From NCBI RefSeq assembly GCF_024713975.1, contig NC_091098.1, positions 21,707,316-21,771,315 of the forward strand: a stretch of 64,000 nucleotides of DNA, read 5' to 3'. Below, piece after piece: positions 1-12,778 of the stretch (position 1 is its first letter; every line of letters starts with the position of its first letter). The notes under the pieces are model-generated. The model was not told the origin of the DNA. It did not search any database and saw only the letters and a program-made list of their open reading frames with translations. The position numbers and the translations under genes were made by a program. The DNA is from Paralichthys olivaceus. Lineage: Eukaryota > Chordata > Actinopteri > Pleuronectiformes > Paralichthyidae.

Positions 1-3000
1 TCTGGCCACGAGCCTGTTTAACATCTCGCAGATCCCGGCCCAACTCTGCCCCCAACCGAGCCATGGAATCCTTCATTCTCAGCAGTGCTACATACTGGTA
101 GTGGTTGAGCCACAATTTCACTGGAGTGATGGTGTGAACCAGGAAGTGGATAGAGGCAAGCGAAGCCTCTTCCTGTTCTGGAGAATGCTGGTGGGCTCTG
201 CTGGGACTGGAGGAGGAAGACGATGAACCGTTTTTAAAGGCAGCAGGCTGACACATCCACACAGACACGGCAAAGGGCTCGACAAAAGGCTGGGTCCTGC
301 CTTTGGGGAATCGCCGAGCTCCATCAAAACCCAGGGTTACACGGGACAGACTGAGGGACCAGACGTCCTGGGATCGTAACTGCTTTCCATCTAGAGGTTG
401 GGGCTCCGTCTCTTGAGAGTGATGTAGGAAGGAGGATGGGATGGGGTGGAAGGCACTAAGGTCTCTGGGGTAAGAGCAGCGTGATTCGGGTTGGAACAAA
501 GAGCAGCTGGCAAACTTGTCATAGATGGTGTGGAGGTCAGCTTTAGAGCCATGGGGACAGAGGCGAGTGTTGCTAAGAACCATCTGGGGAACAGTAATGC
601 ATAGAGACTGTGGACGCTCTGGATGGTCCAGTATGGAAGAATCCAAGGGAACGATCAACTACAAAACAAAAAATGACATTACTTTTAAAGATTTTTTGCA
701 ACAAATACTAAAAAAAATAAAAAAATAAACACATACTACAAACTCCACCTTAAGCTGAACTGCATCCATGCGGACGTCTACATGCTCTTCAGCCTTGCTA
801 CTGTCTTGCAAATGGTAGAAAGCTTTGACCTGGTCCAGCGTGTGCAGCAGACCCCTGGAAAACAGATTGATCCACAGCACACTGGCTGGGTCCACACACA
901 GCTGCAGGCTGTTTAACTGGGCATACAGGTTTGAGGTGGGCACTGGAACAAAAGAAGGCAGGAGATCATAAATTATAAACATAGGACACAACCAATCACA
1001 CAAGAAAGTAAAAATAGCTTTAACATATCCAAAATAAATATGTAGGTGGTGACTAGTTTTAAAGCCTTCTGTCATGTATTAAAGCAGAAGCACACATCTG
1101 TTTTGAAATATAACACAATAAGTGTCCTCTGACGAAAATAGTTCCAAAGAATGTGAGTAAAACAGACACATTTCTCATAACTGTCTCATAAACAAAAAGA
1201 TAAGTTGAAACCTGAGAGACTTGGGTTGTCAGGAAAGTAGTACTCAGTGAACTGCAGATGAATTGCTGGTACGCTGTCTGGCAAACGCAGTGCTTTACGA
1301 TTACAGGATAATAAAGACTGGGTCTTCTTGTTCTGTCGGCCCCTGGTAGACACCTGCAGGTTGAGGGGCAGAGGATAGAAACAGTGGTGGAAATATCTGA
1401 ATATGGGATTTGAGACACAATAAATCAATTTCTTAACAAAAGTAAAAATATGCTGCACTAACCAGAGCTAAAACATCAGTGACTTCCTGTCATAAAGTGG
1501 GGGTGGTGTCCACATATACAGAATTTCCCCTGAGAGTCTCTTGTTCTGACAAATGAGGAACTACAAGTGTTTTTTACTGGAAATAAACCCGAAAGTTTCA
1601 TGAATTGAAAAGTGAAAATGCAGAAAGTGCCCCAGGGAGTAACTCTAATAGAAGGGGGGTTTCTCCGTCTTGGATGGGTTTTAGTAAAGCAACACCAATA
1701 AGTAGTCTTTGGTTAAAAGGGTGATTTGATGCCAAATATTTACACATCATCACATTAATATGTAAAATCAGCTCCTGATCAAACAGACTGAATGGCTGAG
1801 GACTTTGATCTGTTCCCTCCATAAGATCTGTCATGCAGATGCTTCAAGGCTGATAATCTCACACACAAGTGATGTTCACACTGCAGCACATGCGACTACT
1901 TTCAGCAGGCTAGCTAACTGTGGAGTGAACGTTAGTAGGAAGAGCAGACTGTCCATCTCTCTCCATCTTAAAAATGTCCACGGCAACTGTGTGACATGGT
2001 TTTAATATTTTTGAAATTGGAGATTTCATATCTGCAGTATATTTAGTGTTAAAGGTTCAGATACACTATTGTCACAGAACTATTTTCAGCGCCCACTCAT
2101 GTAATCTACTGTATACTGTCATTAATGTAATCCACAGTGGGGACCTGATGGTCACGTCTGGGAATCATTCAATCACTTTTTGAGTTAATTCTTTAAGATA
2201 CAATTTTACAGGAGTTGCTGATCTGTTCTCTGTGGTATGATCCACGGTAGATAACCGCCTTTTATTGAACAGTAAAGCTTCTGTTAAGGCAGGTAAATCA
2301 AATCAGCTGATGATAAAGGCTTGCCTGGTGTATGTCCACGTCATCCATTCTGACAATTACGCAGCTCGATCGCAGCCTCTTCAGTGATGACCCTGTCGGA
2401 GCAGTGTTCCTGGCGGTCGTCTGTTCTTTGTCAGACTGTCCATCTGAGTCATGTACACAGGAGAGTAAACACTGAAAATAACTCGCTTCTGCACAAGCAT
2501 AAGAGAATAGACTGATTTTACAGATTACAAATCATAAAAATGTTATTCTTAGAGAACCATATGTAGATTTGTATGTCGTGGTGTCTAATCACCACTGTGC
2601 AACAGTTGTTATTTATATTGTGGTGTTTACAGCATCTTAGTTGTTTTTCTGGCATTTGATTGTAGCTATGCAGATTCAATATAAGCACAATTTTAAGTCC
2701 ACTTCCCTTTTTCATCGCTTTCAATCATATCACGCAGTCTCCCGCAGCTGGTGGAGTTTCCTCAGTTGCCATGGAGATGGACTTTTTGACATATGTTTGT
2801 TATAGCATTTTCCAGACTATTTACTATCAGTGTCTTAAAGATGCCAACAGATCCATCTCCAACCAAATTTTAGAAAGTGGATTTTAAGTTTGAACTGTAA
2901 TCAAACCATTAGTCATTGTATATGTTTGTCTCTATGTTCAGCAATGAGGATTAATGAAAATTCAAACCTTTACATTGATTCCTACCTTGGCCTGCCTTGG

Positions 3001-6000
3001 CAGGAGAGTCTTTGGTTGGCCGGGGCACCTCAGAGTGTGGCCCTGGTAACCCAGAGGCCTCCACTCTCCTGTGGTACTCCTGCAGCAGTTTCCCAGCCCA
3101 CTGGGCCTGAGCCTCCATGGCTCCACTGTGACGCTCCCAGTGTCGACATCCATCAGCTGTGTTGGAGAAAGATGGAAAAGCAGCTCTGATTCAGCAATCT
3201 CTTAAGAATAGTTTTAAATTATTACCTGCTTCAGTCTGCAAATGATTATAACAATTACTGGATTAAAATATATGAAAAATAAACAAACCAAAATGGCAAT
3301 TGATGGCTAAAATGTTGGAAGTCATGCTTTACCTAAATAAGGTATTTAACCATTTAAAACTTAATTAGATCTCTTGATGCAAGTCTACAACCCAGTAAAA
3401 TATAGAAAAGCAAAGGAGTCATAATCCAAACATGTGGATATACAGAATAGAAACTGTGTATTCAAAAGTCTGTAATCTAAAATAAAAGCTTTTTTAAAAC
3501 TTTGTTTAATTGACCATAAAGGGCTTGGAGCAATTCAGGAATTTCACAAAGACTAATGGCCCAGGGCACACTCTCTCAAGCCATTAGTCTGCTTGAATAG
3601 TAATCCTCCTAACAGCCACTCTTAACTGGACGCTGTGGTTTCAGTCAGTCAAGTGCAGAGTCTCAGGGTAAGCTGCAGTTAAATTATGGTCGCAGTCATC
3701 ACACTCACCAGGTCTGTGGATGGGGTAGTAATCAAAACCCAGCTTCCTGAAGGTCAGCTGCATCGCACCCTGCAAGCCCGGAGGAGGCTCATCTGTGCAA
3801 TATCACATTACCGTTAAAACCACCACCACATAAAATACTAAGCAGTTTACTTAAATGTAAGGGTTATAGGAGAATTTATGCACGCTGGTACTTTTAGCAC
3901 ATGGTGAGTTCTTCCCAACAAACCTTCATCCATTGAAGAACTATCGTTGCATATGTGTAAGTCCAAGCGGGATATGAAGGTGTGGTAAGAAGACTCCTTT
4001 ACATCGTAGAGATCAAAGTATTGACTCATGTTGTTGGGGGTGCCAGTCGGAGCAGGCGGGGGCTCCGTCCACAAGCTGTGGAGGCCAGGAGATGGAGGAG
4101 CCGTCTGAACAACAGAGGAAGGAAAACATCTCAAAATAAACAACCAACAAAATTAAGAAAAGAAAAAGTTTCTTGCAAAACATATTCTCTCTGCAGAAAG
4201 CTCCTGAGTCTTTCTCAGTGTCATCGTGACACTGAATGAATACATAACTGCAAACCAATCTGGAGTCTGACATTTTATTGGTGGATGCACTGAGCATGTT
4301 TTATTTTTAGTAGCAACTTTATTTATACATTATGCATAGACAAGAACAAAATCAGCTGAAAGTGGCTTTCACACAGTAATTTTCTTCATGTGTGAAGAGT
4401 GTAACTTTAAAAAAAAGACATAAAAATGAGTTGGTATAATGAAACACTTGAAAAAATAGTGGAACTTCTTTAATTTAAATAAACCTACAATTATAAGTGT
4501 AATATTTTGAGTGATTATCGCTAGTTTTGTTTGTTGTTGTGTCACTTTTCTTGCATTTGGGTTTCATTGGCAGCTTAATGCTTGAAGTTAAATTGAGGTT
4601 TGTCAAACATCAAAACTTAGCTTAGATGTTTTAATCCCGACATTGGCCAAGATTATCCTGTAAAGACGTGATGTAGTTCAGTGAGCAGGAAGGAAACGGT
4701 ACCTGCAGGGATTGAGCCGTCATGCTCTTCCTCTGCTGAGCCGACTTCTCCATGGCCTCGCTGAGAGATTTGGCGTAATGAATGATTGCTTTGAGTTGAG
4801 AGTCGGTCAGCACCCACAGCAGGTCGTCCAAAATAAAAAGCAGCTTGGACGCCAACACATTACAGTCCTTTATCTAGATAGAGCAATGAAGAATTAAAGT
4901 TAGGACAAATCGCTTGTGATATTTAACCAATTCCATGAATAGTAGAAACACAGTCGTACTTTGCGTTTTAGAGCGATGCGAATGCGTCCTTGGTTGGTGA
5001 TGAGACGTAACGGGGTGCTGCCGAGGTCCTGCTCGTCACTCTCAATGGCATCAGCCTCGATTCGCAGACTCTGCCAGTTGATTTCTTTGAATGTCAAAAC
5101 CTAATAGAAACAATAAACTAATCAAACAATTCAACTTCGATCAAATACAAATTTCCATTATATAAATGTTAAATGGAATTATTGACACTGGTGTGGTAAG
5201 GCTAATATATATTTTTAGACAAACAGAGAAATAAAAAGCTATTCCCTCTAAGTGGATTGTAAGATCTCATTCTGAAAGGTTGCTCATCTCAAGAAGACAG
5301 AAGATTGTATGTAGTTGGGCATTACTTTCAGACACCTAGGGGACAGGGGAAAGAAGTGTACCTCTCCCCTCTTGGGGTCGGTGATGCGGGTGTAGCGAAG
5401 GTCACTGCGCTGCCATTTGGGGTTGAGGCTGTTGCCTTGTAGCTGCCAGAGCTCAAAGGAGGCGTGGAAGGCTTGAGCCTGCACCTTGATGGTAATGGAG
5501 TTGATTCTAACAGACATGCCCTCCACCACTTTCTCAGCGAAGCCGTACTCACTGTGAATGCACGATACAAAGATAAATGAAGGCACTGTCTACTAAGTAC
5601 ATGACATGTGACATTTATCGTCAGATACACAGACTTACCTCTGGCCTGCTGTTATAGCGATAGGAGAGGGGCCGTTGGGTGGACGAGGCTCTTCACATGT
5701 CCTCATCTCCACCTCTACCTTATCCAAGAACTGCACAAGAGAGGAAACCGATACACAGCATACCACTGAGATAGGGTACATGGAGACGGCCTAATATTTA
5801 CAGATGATAAGCACAAAGGACGCAGTCTATGGTGCAGTATAACAGTAAAATATCTGTAAAGGGCACTGCTGGAGCCAGATTTCACTTATTTTGGATTAGA
5901 ACACAGGGGAAGCTTAGTGTTTAGCATTTTTGAAAGGGACAAGAATAACATTGTTTTTTTTTTTTTTACCAGGCAGATAGGGCTCGTTTTCAACTTCGTC

Positions 6001-9000
6001 CATTGTATCTGAAAAGAAAGGACAGCAGGGTCAAGAGCGTCAGTCACGAACACATTCTGCACTGTTTGTCATTCACTGAGCACAACGACACAGTGAAGCT
6101 CCAGCTCCCACAACATGAAGCAAGGGCAACAACAATAACAGTCATATCTGTCAAACTGCCTGTGCTGCTTTACAAACAGCAGCAAAGGCACAACACAGGA
6201 AATTAGAGAAAAAAATTATGATTTTATGATAAGACAAAGTAAAATAAGGACAATTTAGAATAAATAAATATCTTAAAAGATACTAATGTCCATTATGTTT
6301 GGGATCGAACAAGGTTAACAAATATCAAAAGGAAGAAAAGAGGATTACAGTCAGATTGTACAAAAGACAATTTATAAAAAATGTTATGACATGACATTTT
6401 TAAATACGTAAATTGACCCACCCACTGTCTGAGCATGATTAACTGGAATTACCACCTTGCAGTTGTATGCCTCTGTTAACCATATACGCTTACTATCTCC
6501 CCTGAAATCATAATGCGTTGTGTCACGGCTGTTTCCATCACTGAGGCATTGAAATCAACTAACAAACACACTTTATCTCTGGGAGCCTCACAACAAAAGA
6601 GTGTTTGTATAAACTAATATTATGGTTCAAGATATCTGGGTTTTCAAATTAAAGCTTTTTTTGAGACGTAAGCCTGAGGCTTTTCTGAAAATAGAAAAAA
6701 AAAAAACATTTTAAGAGTGACAACAAACCTCTTTATTGGGATGAACTGTAATTATTGCATCAAGGTTGTAGGCATCCACCAACAAATCAAGTAACAATTC
6801 ACATTCAGGTCAATCCAGAGATGACTTGGGAGGAATTTAGTGTCTGAGGTTGCAGCGACCTTGACCTTTGACCACCAATTCCCATCAGTCAAAGGGACAG
6901 CTTGTGCCAGAACTAATGAAAATCTCTCTCGCAGTTCCTGATGAATCACGTTCACAGAACATCAGGTTCATCTTGAGTCCAAGTGAAGTTTGGAGCTCAA
7001 TTTGAAGTACAGACGGGACGGACAGATGGACGAATATATTACCTCTAGCTACAGCTGTCACTGGTGTGGAGACAGATAAAAAGAATGCTATAAATGAAAG
7101 CTATAAAAATAGCTTTGGGTTTATTTGGTCAATAAAATACAATACAGCTGCAAGCATAAAACAAACAAAGATACATACATATGTTATACATATGTGTCAT
7201 AAGACAGACTACTTTAAAGCTGCTTTTAAATCAAATCCAGGAGAAATTGAAGTTCAAATTGTAAAAATGTATAAAGCACATTAATGGCAATATGAGCAAT
7301 GTTACTGAATTTAACAAATTGCTTATATACTTCATACATGTAATGTTCTGGGGATTATTTGAGAGCACAAAACAGTGATCATTAAACCTCAATGTACACC
7401 AGCAGCCAGTATATCTCAGGATCACTTTAGCCTCTGGCCTGTTGTGTCCCTCTGAATCACGACATGCCTCTCCATTATCAACAACCAGCGCTGGTCTGGG
7501 AGATCACAACATCCTCTGTGGTGCCTCCAGCAATTGTGGTACTGCCACTGCTTATTTGCTCAATGACTCTACACACTTTGAAAAGCACCTCTTTGGCATT
7601 AATAAACAGGAAACCTTTGATTAGTATGAAAGTCAACAATGAGAAAATAGTCAAATTTACATAATTCATGCAGCATTTCTGTAGCAGGTGTTTCCATAGA
7701 AAAGAGAGAAAGCCTCACTCGTCAGATGAGCTACACAATCAGGTTTGACTGGTCAGGAACATACCCTGATGGCGGCTTTGTTGCAGTAGACCCGTGTGAC
7801 AGCCAGCCAGGTCGGCAGGTCCAGCATGTTCTGCAGAACCTCTTCATCGAGTTCAAGGTTGGACAGCTGCCCCTCCCCCTTCAACGTGCTCAGATTGATC
7901 TTGTCCGGGGACAGGTTCTTGGTGAACCTGAGAAAAGGAACCCGATAAATATGTTCAAGCTGTTTGCTTTAGAGGTGAAAACACAACGTAACTTTTATCA
8001 GGGAAACACCAGCATACGTCACTGATGACAAAGGAGATAAAGATGAATTATGCAGCTTGACTAAGATGGAATGCATCTGAATGAGTCATCCTGACTCCTT
8101 TACTTGAGCCGCACACAGCTGTGCTCCTCAAGTAGGTTAAGAATGCTAACACAGCGAGCTCCAAGACCCGACAGTCTGACGCACAGTGAATATGGAGCAA
8201 TCCTAGCAAAATTATTCGTCACAAATTTTAATTTTGCATACGACACATGATCGAAAACTCTTCTGATAAATCCATGTGACGTTTTGGAAAGCCACCAAGA
8301 AATGTTGCTGAAAAAGCCACAGAATAAGTGGCATTCATGAAACTTGAGTGTGGCTCACAGCTTGAAGACATGAGAATAGAGTCAACTGTTAACACTGTTT
8401 GGCCCAACTCCACGCCGCACCTGATAAACCTGATAAGCCGGTCAAAAGCTACTCAGCATAAAAATAACGGCTCAACACAACCTGATCTACTGCTTTCCTA
8501 AAACTAATGTTTCATATTAACTCCTACTCGTCAAGGGCCGTACATAAATCAAGCTCGAGGTATAAAAGCACGTTGACATGTCTGAACATACAAAACAGGT
8601 TTGACTCAACCGTACGACTTAATCAGTTTTCAAACAATCAGAATAGATAAGAACATAAAGACGTGATTTGTTTAGTTTGCATGATTAAGAATTAAACATT
8701 AAAACAAAGACCATAGTGTTTCTGTTATTTCTGAAATTAAAAGGCTAATTGCTGAGATTAGCATGGTTTAAAAAAGGCAGAAATTCCAGAGATTCTTTAG
8801 GTAAGAATAGAAACCATTGTGATAGTATCCTGCAAAGCACAAATGTTTAGTTGAATAATTGCAATATCAAAACAGTTTTTTAAAGCAATCAACACAGAAG
8901 GATCAGCCTTAAATTCCATTTAAACCCAACAACCTCCACAAGACCTGTAAATGTAATGCTCCATCTGTGTGTTTACGGCAAAACATACAGTGGCTGTGAA

Positions 9001-10042
9001 TTCGTAGATGTATTATTGCCCATTAACGCCGATGCTGAGTCCTATCTGGTGCAAATAACGGTTTTAATCATTCAGTGACAACAAGGAGGAAAATAACACT
9101 CAGTTAAAAGAAAGCCTCTGATTCAGCAAACACATACTGTACACACTCAAGATCACCTTTAGCCTCCTTTTAAACACATTTCACCCAAATGACATTAGCT
9201 CACCGTCAGCTGTGCTAAACTGAGAGCGACAGAAAACACAACACACTCTGCCTCAATAACAACTAAGAAAGGAAAAAGACCCAAGAGCGAGCACGGCCCT
9301 GTGAGGAGGGTATCAGCAGACATTCAGGGTAAAGACATGGTGTAGAGGACCTCACTGATGAAACCACAGGAGCAGTACGGAGACATTTGATGTTGTTTTT
9401 ACGTTTGAAGAATCGGTCACCATTTACTTGACTGCAACACTGTTTACCCCTGAAACTCCAAAAGTGTTGTGTGGACTCATCCACCTCTCCACTGTCATAG
9501 TGGTGTGTAGATAATGAGTGAATTTTCATTTTTGGGTGAACTATCCCTTTAATGTGTCCACAGACAGACATGGGGGGTTATTGCTACTTCAGGTGCAGCA
9601 ATTAAATAATAATAGTTATATTTAGGGCCCAGAACCATTAGGATCTATAAGTAGACAGTTGAGTACAAGTAGAGGAAGCATTAGATCATTGAATGTAATA
9701 TATCAGCTTTCTAAAGCACATTTAACTCAGAATACAGACGCTGTTATTATTCTTATATTCTAATAATTGTTATTGTTAACAACACACACACACACACACA
9801 CAGTTGGTAAAGTAAAGGTGTGTTGAGGTGATGTGCTGCCTTCACTGTCTCTGTGAAACCTCCTCATGTCCCCTCGTGTTCCGCGGTGACCAGAGTGTGA
9901 ATCAAATGACCAACACAGTTCTCTGAGTTTCTCACTGACGTTCGAGCCATCCTGCAGCCGAGCTAACAGGCTAACACGCAGACAAACCGGACACTCACCG
10001 GGACAAATGTTTCAGGATTTGCTTTTTGATGATTCCGGCCAT
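1..10042 (-). CDS. uhrf1bp1: UHRF1-binding protein 1 / bridge-like lipid transfer protein 3A, 5' part (exons 1-14, truncated by window edge)
   Basis: Coding exons, in transcript order: 10042-9999, 7927-7765, 6008-5970, 5730-5639, 5551-5362, 5100-4960, 4873-4703, 4104-3924, 3792-3709, 3156-2986, 2488-2325, 1353-1212, 942-749, 658-1. All junctions keep phase and give about 811 residues; the human protein is about 1440, so the C-terminal part lies outside. The N-terminus (MAGIIKKQILKHLSRFTKNL) is the chorein motif of the VPS13/BLTP rod family, which moves lipids between membranes; BLTP3A is linked to late endosomes and lysosomes. Other family matches are SEYGFAEKVVEGM, DDLLWVLTDSQLKA, IHLQFTEYYFPDN and, in exon 14, WLNHYQYVALLRMK. 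Exon 3 is only 39 bp. Intron 11 uses a GC donor. Synteny with ilrun, spdef and pacsin1 favours the UHRF1BP1 copy over the paralogue UHRF1BP1L (BLTP3B). Exon 11 (residues about 426-480) is the least family-like and rests mainly on phase and splice signals. Confidence 0.95.
3550..3590. repeat. Inverted repeat, 11-bp perfect arms
   Basis: AGACTAATGGC at 3550-3560 is the exact reverse complement of GCCATTAGTCT at 3580-3590, with a 19-nt loop. It lies in intron 9 of uhrf1bp1. It may be a decayed MITE end or chance; nothing links it to splicing. Confidence 0.5.
6760..7075 (+). repeat. Dispersed fish repeat with 'GACCTTGACCTTTGAC' core and GGACGGACAGA tail
   Basis: The stretch carries GCGACCTTGACCTTTGACCA, then a CACGTTCACAGAACATC block, then ACGGGACGGACAGATGGACG, in the order seen in a repeat widespread in teleost genomes. 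The copy is degenerate and lies in intron 2 of uhrf1bp1. Recognition is from memory of the family pattern; no library search was possible. Confidence 0.55.
9345..9552 (-). repeat. Dispersed repeat, 'AAAGGGATAGTTCACCC' family, copy 1
   Basis: Minus-oriented copy ending at TTAA 9549-9552. Read on the minus strand it starts TTAAAGGGATAGTTCACCCA and continues with blocks shared with the plus-oriented copy at 26679. These include GGGGTAAACAGTGTTGCAG and TTCAAACGTAAAAA. It lies in intron 1 of uhrf1bp1. The TTAA at the end suggests a MITE mobilised by a piggyBac-like transposase; this is inference. Confidence 0.7.
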
Positions 10043-10083
10043 CTCTCCTCAGCTCCGCGTCGCAGCGGAGCAGCTTCTCCCGG

Positions 10084-10146
10084 TCAAATAAACATGTATC
10101 AGCCTGAGGGAGCCTCCATACTGAGCAGGGAGCTAACTGTGAGCAT
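10084..10146 (-). promoter_or_regulatory. Two uORFs in the uhrf1bp1 5' leader
   Basis: Reading upstream of the uhrf1bp1 start on the minus strand, two short AUG-initiated frames precede it. One spans 10146-10099 (15 codons plus TGA) and one spans 10095-10084 (ATG TTT ATT TGA). Both end before the main ATG at 10042. They count only if transcription starts upstream of 10146, which the sequence does not show. A CAG/CTG-rich tract (10158-10180) lies just upstream. Confidence 0.45.
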
Positions 10147-10157
10147 CTTCAGCTAAC

Positions 10158-10228
10158 TGCTGCTGCTGCTGTTGCTGCTGCACAGCTATACTCCTGAACA
10201 CTGGACACACACACACACACACACATAA

Positions 10229-10276
<48 letters not shown>
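10158..10276. repeat. CTG/CAG-rich tract followed by compound CA microsatellite
   Basis: An interrupted (CTG)n run covers 10158-10180. A CA run interrupted by ATAAAT covers 10205-10276. Both lie immediately 5' of uhrf1bp1, in its presumed promoter or leader. Confidence 0.85.
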
Positions 10277-10280
<4 letters not shown>

Positions 10281-11159
10281 GCAAGAAAACAAAGCGATGC
10301 TAAAAACACGATGCTGCCATCTGTCGGATATTCAGGGAAAAAACGTGTGGGTGATAATAATAAAAATAATTATAATAATAATTATAATAAATATAAACTT
10401 AATTTCTATTACACTTTTTCAGAACTTAAAAATAATAGAAAAAGACAGATCATACTTCGTCAATGCAACAAAACAAAACTGATGAAATAACAGACAAAAG
10501 AAGAATTAAATATAAAAAACTATGAAAATAATTTTAAATATATAATTGCTTGTCTCTAGAGGTAAGTTTTTAAGTGCTTTTTAAACTGACACAGTGATTC
10601 AGCTGAGGAGCTAAAACCAGAGGTTCCCCCATGGTGAATTGAAAGCTGTGCTCTCTAACCTAAGATTGTCACACTTGAATAATAATGACAGAGAGAGGCG
10701 TGAAGGTGAATCACTGCTTAAACTTAAAACTTGACAATTCATCCCCTCATTTACTGACAGTTATGACCGTATGAGAGAGCACATCGATTCCTAGATCACC
10801 AAAACTTACAAAACAACTACAGGACTGGTGTGAGGCAGAGAGAAGAGTTACGGTCAGAACAGCATGTGACTCAATATTTCTGAACGCTAGACGTGCCAGT
10901 TAAGAAATAAACAGCTCAGGGGAGATTTTTCTCCCACTCCATATAAGTGCAGAGGGGTAGGAGCAGTTGAGTGGGTGATGGGACCATGTAATTTTCTATG
11001 TTTGCTTGTATTCAACCTTGGATATTGATTTATGGAGATAACTAGTGACTTTCAAATAAAAACAGGAGTTTACCCAGTTTTTTTTCAAGCACAGCAAGTG
11101 TCAGTGTTTCAAAGTATATGTGGTATTTCTCCAAATACATATAGCACATATACTGTGAC

Positions 11160-11205
11160 TTTTGGAATTTCCCTCCGGGGATTAATAAAGTAGTTTTTCA
11201 TCGCT
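11160..11205 (+). repeat. Non-LTR retrotransposon (L2-like) 3' tail remnant
   Basis: GGAATTTCCCTCCGGGGATT followed by AATAAAGTA resembles the 3' terminus of fish L2-type LINEs, which end in a CCC-GGGG stem and an AATAAAGT tail. Only the tail is recognisable. Confidence 0.5.
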
Positions 11206-11501
11206 ATGGCAAACCATGCAAGGAGCCTGCAGTCTTCTGGTGACACGTGGCTGGGATATGCTGGGTTCGTGAATGGTTCTGGCCTAATGGCTCTTTCTCG
11301 CCAGGGGCTGTCAGTCTACGTGGGGCCTGCTTGGTTTGCTGAGTAAAGGTCAGGGATTATGAATCAAGCCTATAAACGGTCATTAATGCTCAATTTTCAA
11401 GATTCTGATGCAGAAATACAAACAACGGCAATGTCACAAAATCCAAAGACAGAAAACCCTCATAGTGTATAAATGTGAGGGAGACAATCTTTTAAAGGAA
11501 A

Positions 11502-11727
11502 TTAGTTTATTTTGAATCGTAAGTGACAAGTTACAATCCAACTTGAAAGACTTATCTTCTTCTTCTTCTTTTTCTCCTCCATTTGTTTCCTCTCCTCTTC
11601 CAGCTCTTCCTTTTGCTCCTCTCGTTGTATCTTATAGTCATTGAGTTCCTTCACCTCCTCCTCCATTTGCTTCCTCTCCTCATCCAACTCTTTCTTTTGT
11701 TCATTGAGTTGTTTCTTGTTCTCTCTG
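11502..11727 (-). pseudogene. Orphan exon-like coiled-coil reading frame
   Basis: On the minus strand a frame rich in E, K, Q and R runs from a possible acceptor (CTCACTCAG, near 11728) to a stop at 11502. It contains two related blocks, KELDEERKQMEEE and EELEEERKQMEE, so it looks like a short internal duplication of a charged coiled coil. The last residues (from about ISLSSW) are not coiled-coil-like. No second exon with matching phase was found on either side, and the flanks are ordinary AT-rich DNA. It could be a fragment of a larger coiled-coil gene captured here, for example the tail of a GIMAP-type protein, or a purine-rich low-complexity tract that happens to be open. I cannot name a gene. 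Confidence 0.35.
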
Positions 11728-12289
11728 AGTGAGCGTTTTTAAGAGAAAGACATGAAAATAAAAATATATAAGAAAGAGAAACAAAGGGACAAAGAGAAAT
11801 GGTAATCATTTTTAAAAGTATATTTTGTTATTATTTCTGTAACTCCATAATTGACCTCCTATTTCCTTGTGTGTTATCTTCTCAAATAAAACAAGATATA
11901 AGACAGAGGCCTATCATCAACTTAACCCGAGATCCTGCTGAACAGGTTATAGACAGATCTTCCATGTGAATGGACAATATGGTACATTCTTCCTGTACAG
12001 AGATCATATTGTTCATGAAAATAAGATTTTACTGTGAGTGCAAGAAGTTACAAGTAGGACTTTCTTAGATAAACAAGGATTGAAAACAGATGGAGAACAA
12101 CATATTTGGTGGGCTCCATGCCTGTGTTTGCCTTGGGCAAATTGCTAAATCTGCCACTGACCAGAACTCATAAATTATAATCATGGTTTGGACAATAAGT
12201 CAGTATCTAGTACTTAGAAGAGAAGTTAAGAAATATACTTTCTCTTACCAGATTTATTGTCTGTTGTCTGGCTGCGAGCTGTAATTTGT

Positions 12290-12427
12290 GTAGACTTTTT
12301 ATGACAACTGAAGGCGACCACAGGTTCTCCTTCATGTTTGGAAGGGGAGAGTGAGGTGAGGGGTATTCAGCTGCAACATGACACTTCACCACTAGATGTC
12401 ACTAAATTCTACATCCTGAACCTTTAA
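12290..12427 (-). repeat. MITE fragment, TTAA-ended 'AGGTCCAGTGTGTA' family
   Basis: Partial copy ending at TTAA 12424-12427. It shares the blocks CCACAGGTTCTCC, GAGTGAGGTGAGGG, TTCAGCTGCAACATG and ACTAAATTCTACA with the two full-length copies at 13986 and 24291. It lies in the ilrun upstream region. Confidence 0.75.
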
Positions 12428-12778
12428 GGAAAGGAAAAGCTATTTTATTTACTAAGCACCTTTTATACAGGGACATAAAAAAATAAATAATAATAACACA
12501 GAAATCGCAGATAAGTACAATTTTTTTCCTAAAACAAATAAAAAAGAAAATGTAAAAAGAAGTAGAACGAAACAAAAAAAATAGATCCGTGATATAATAC
12601 AAATAGAATAAAATAGCTCAGTTCATGAGTTGACAGTGGAACCACAGTGTGTTTATATAAAGATAAATAGTTTGTACAGAAAAGCAGAAGTGAAGGACAG
12701 AGGTCAGTGTTTCCAGGCTGCAGGTGGACGATGAAATCATGTGACATGCGCACTCGGCCCTGTTGTTTGAGTTTTGTT

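Larger units (their letters stand above)
10277..12778. other. Intergenic region between uhrf1bp1 and ilrun
   Basis: No gene of the expected syntenic neighbour snrpc was seen. The region is AT-rich. It holds a short L2-like tail (about 11160-11205), an orphan coiled-coil frame (11502-11727) and a MITE fragment (12290-12427), described separately. The right end approaches the ilrun promoter. Confidence 0.7.
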
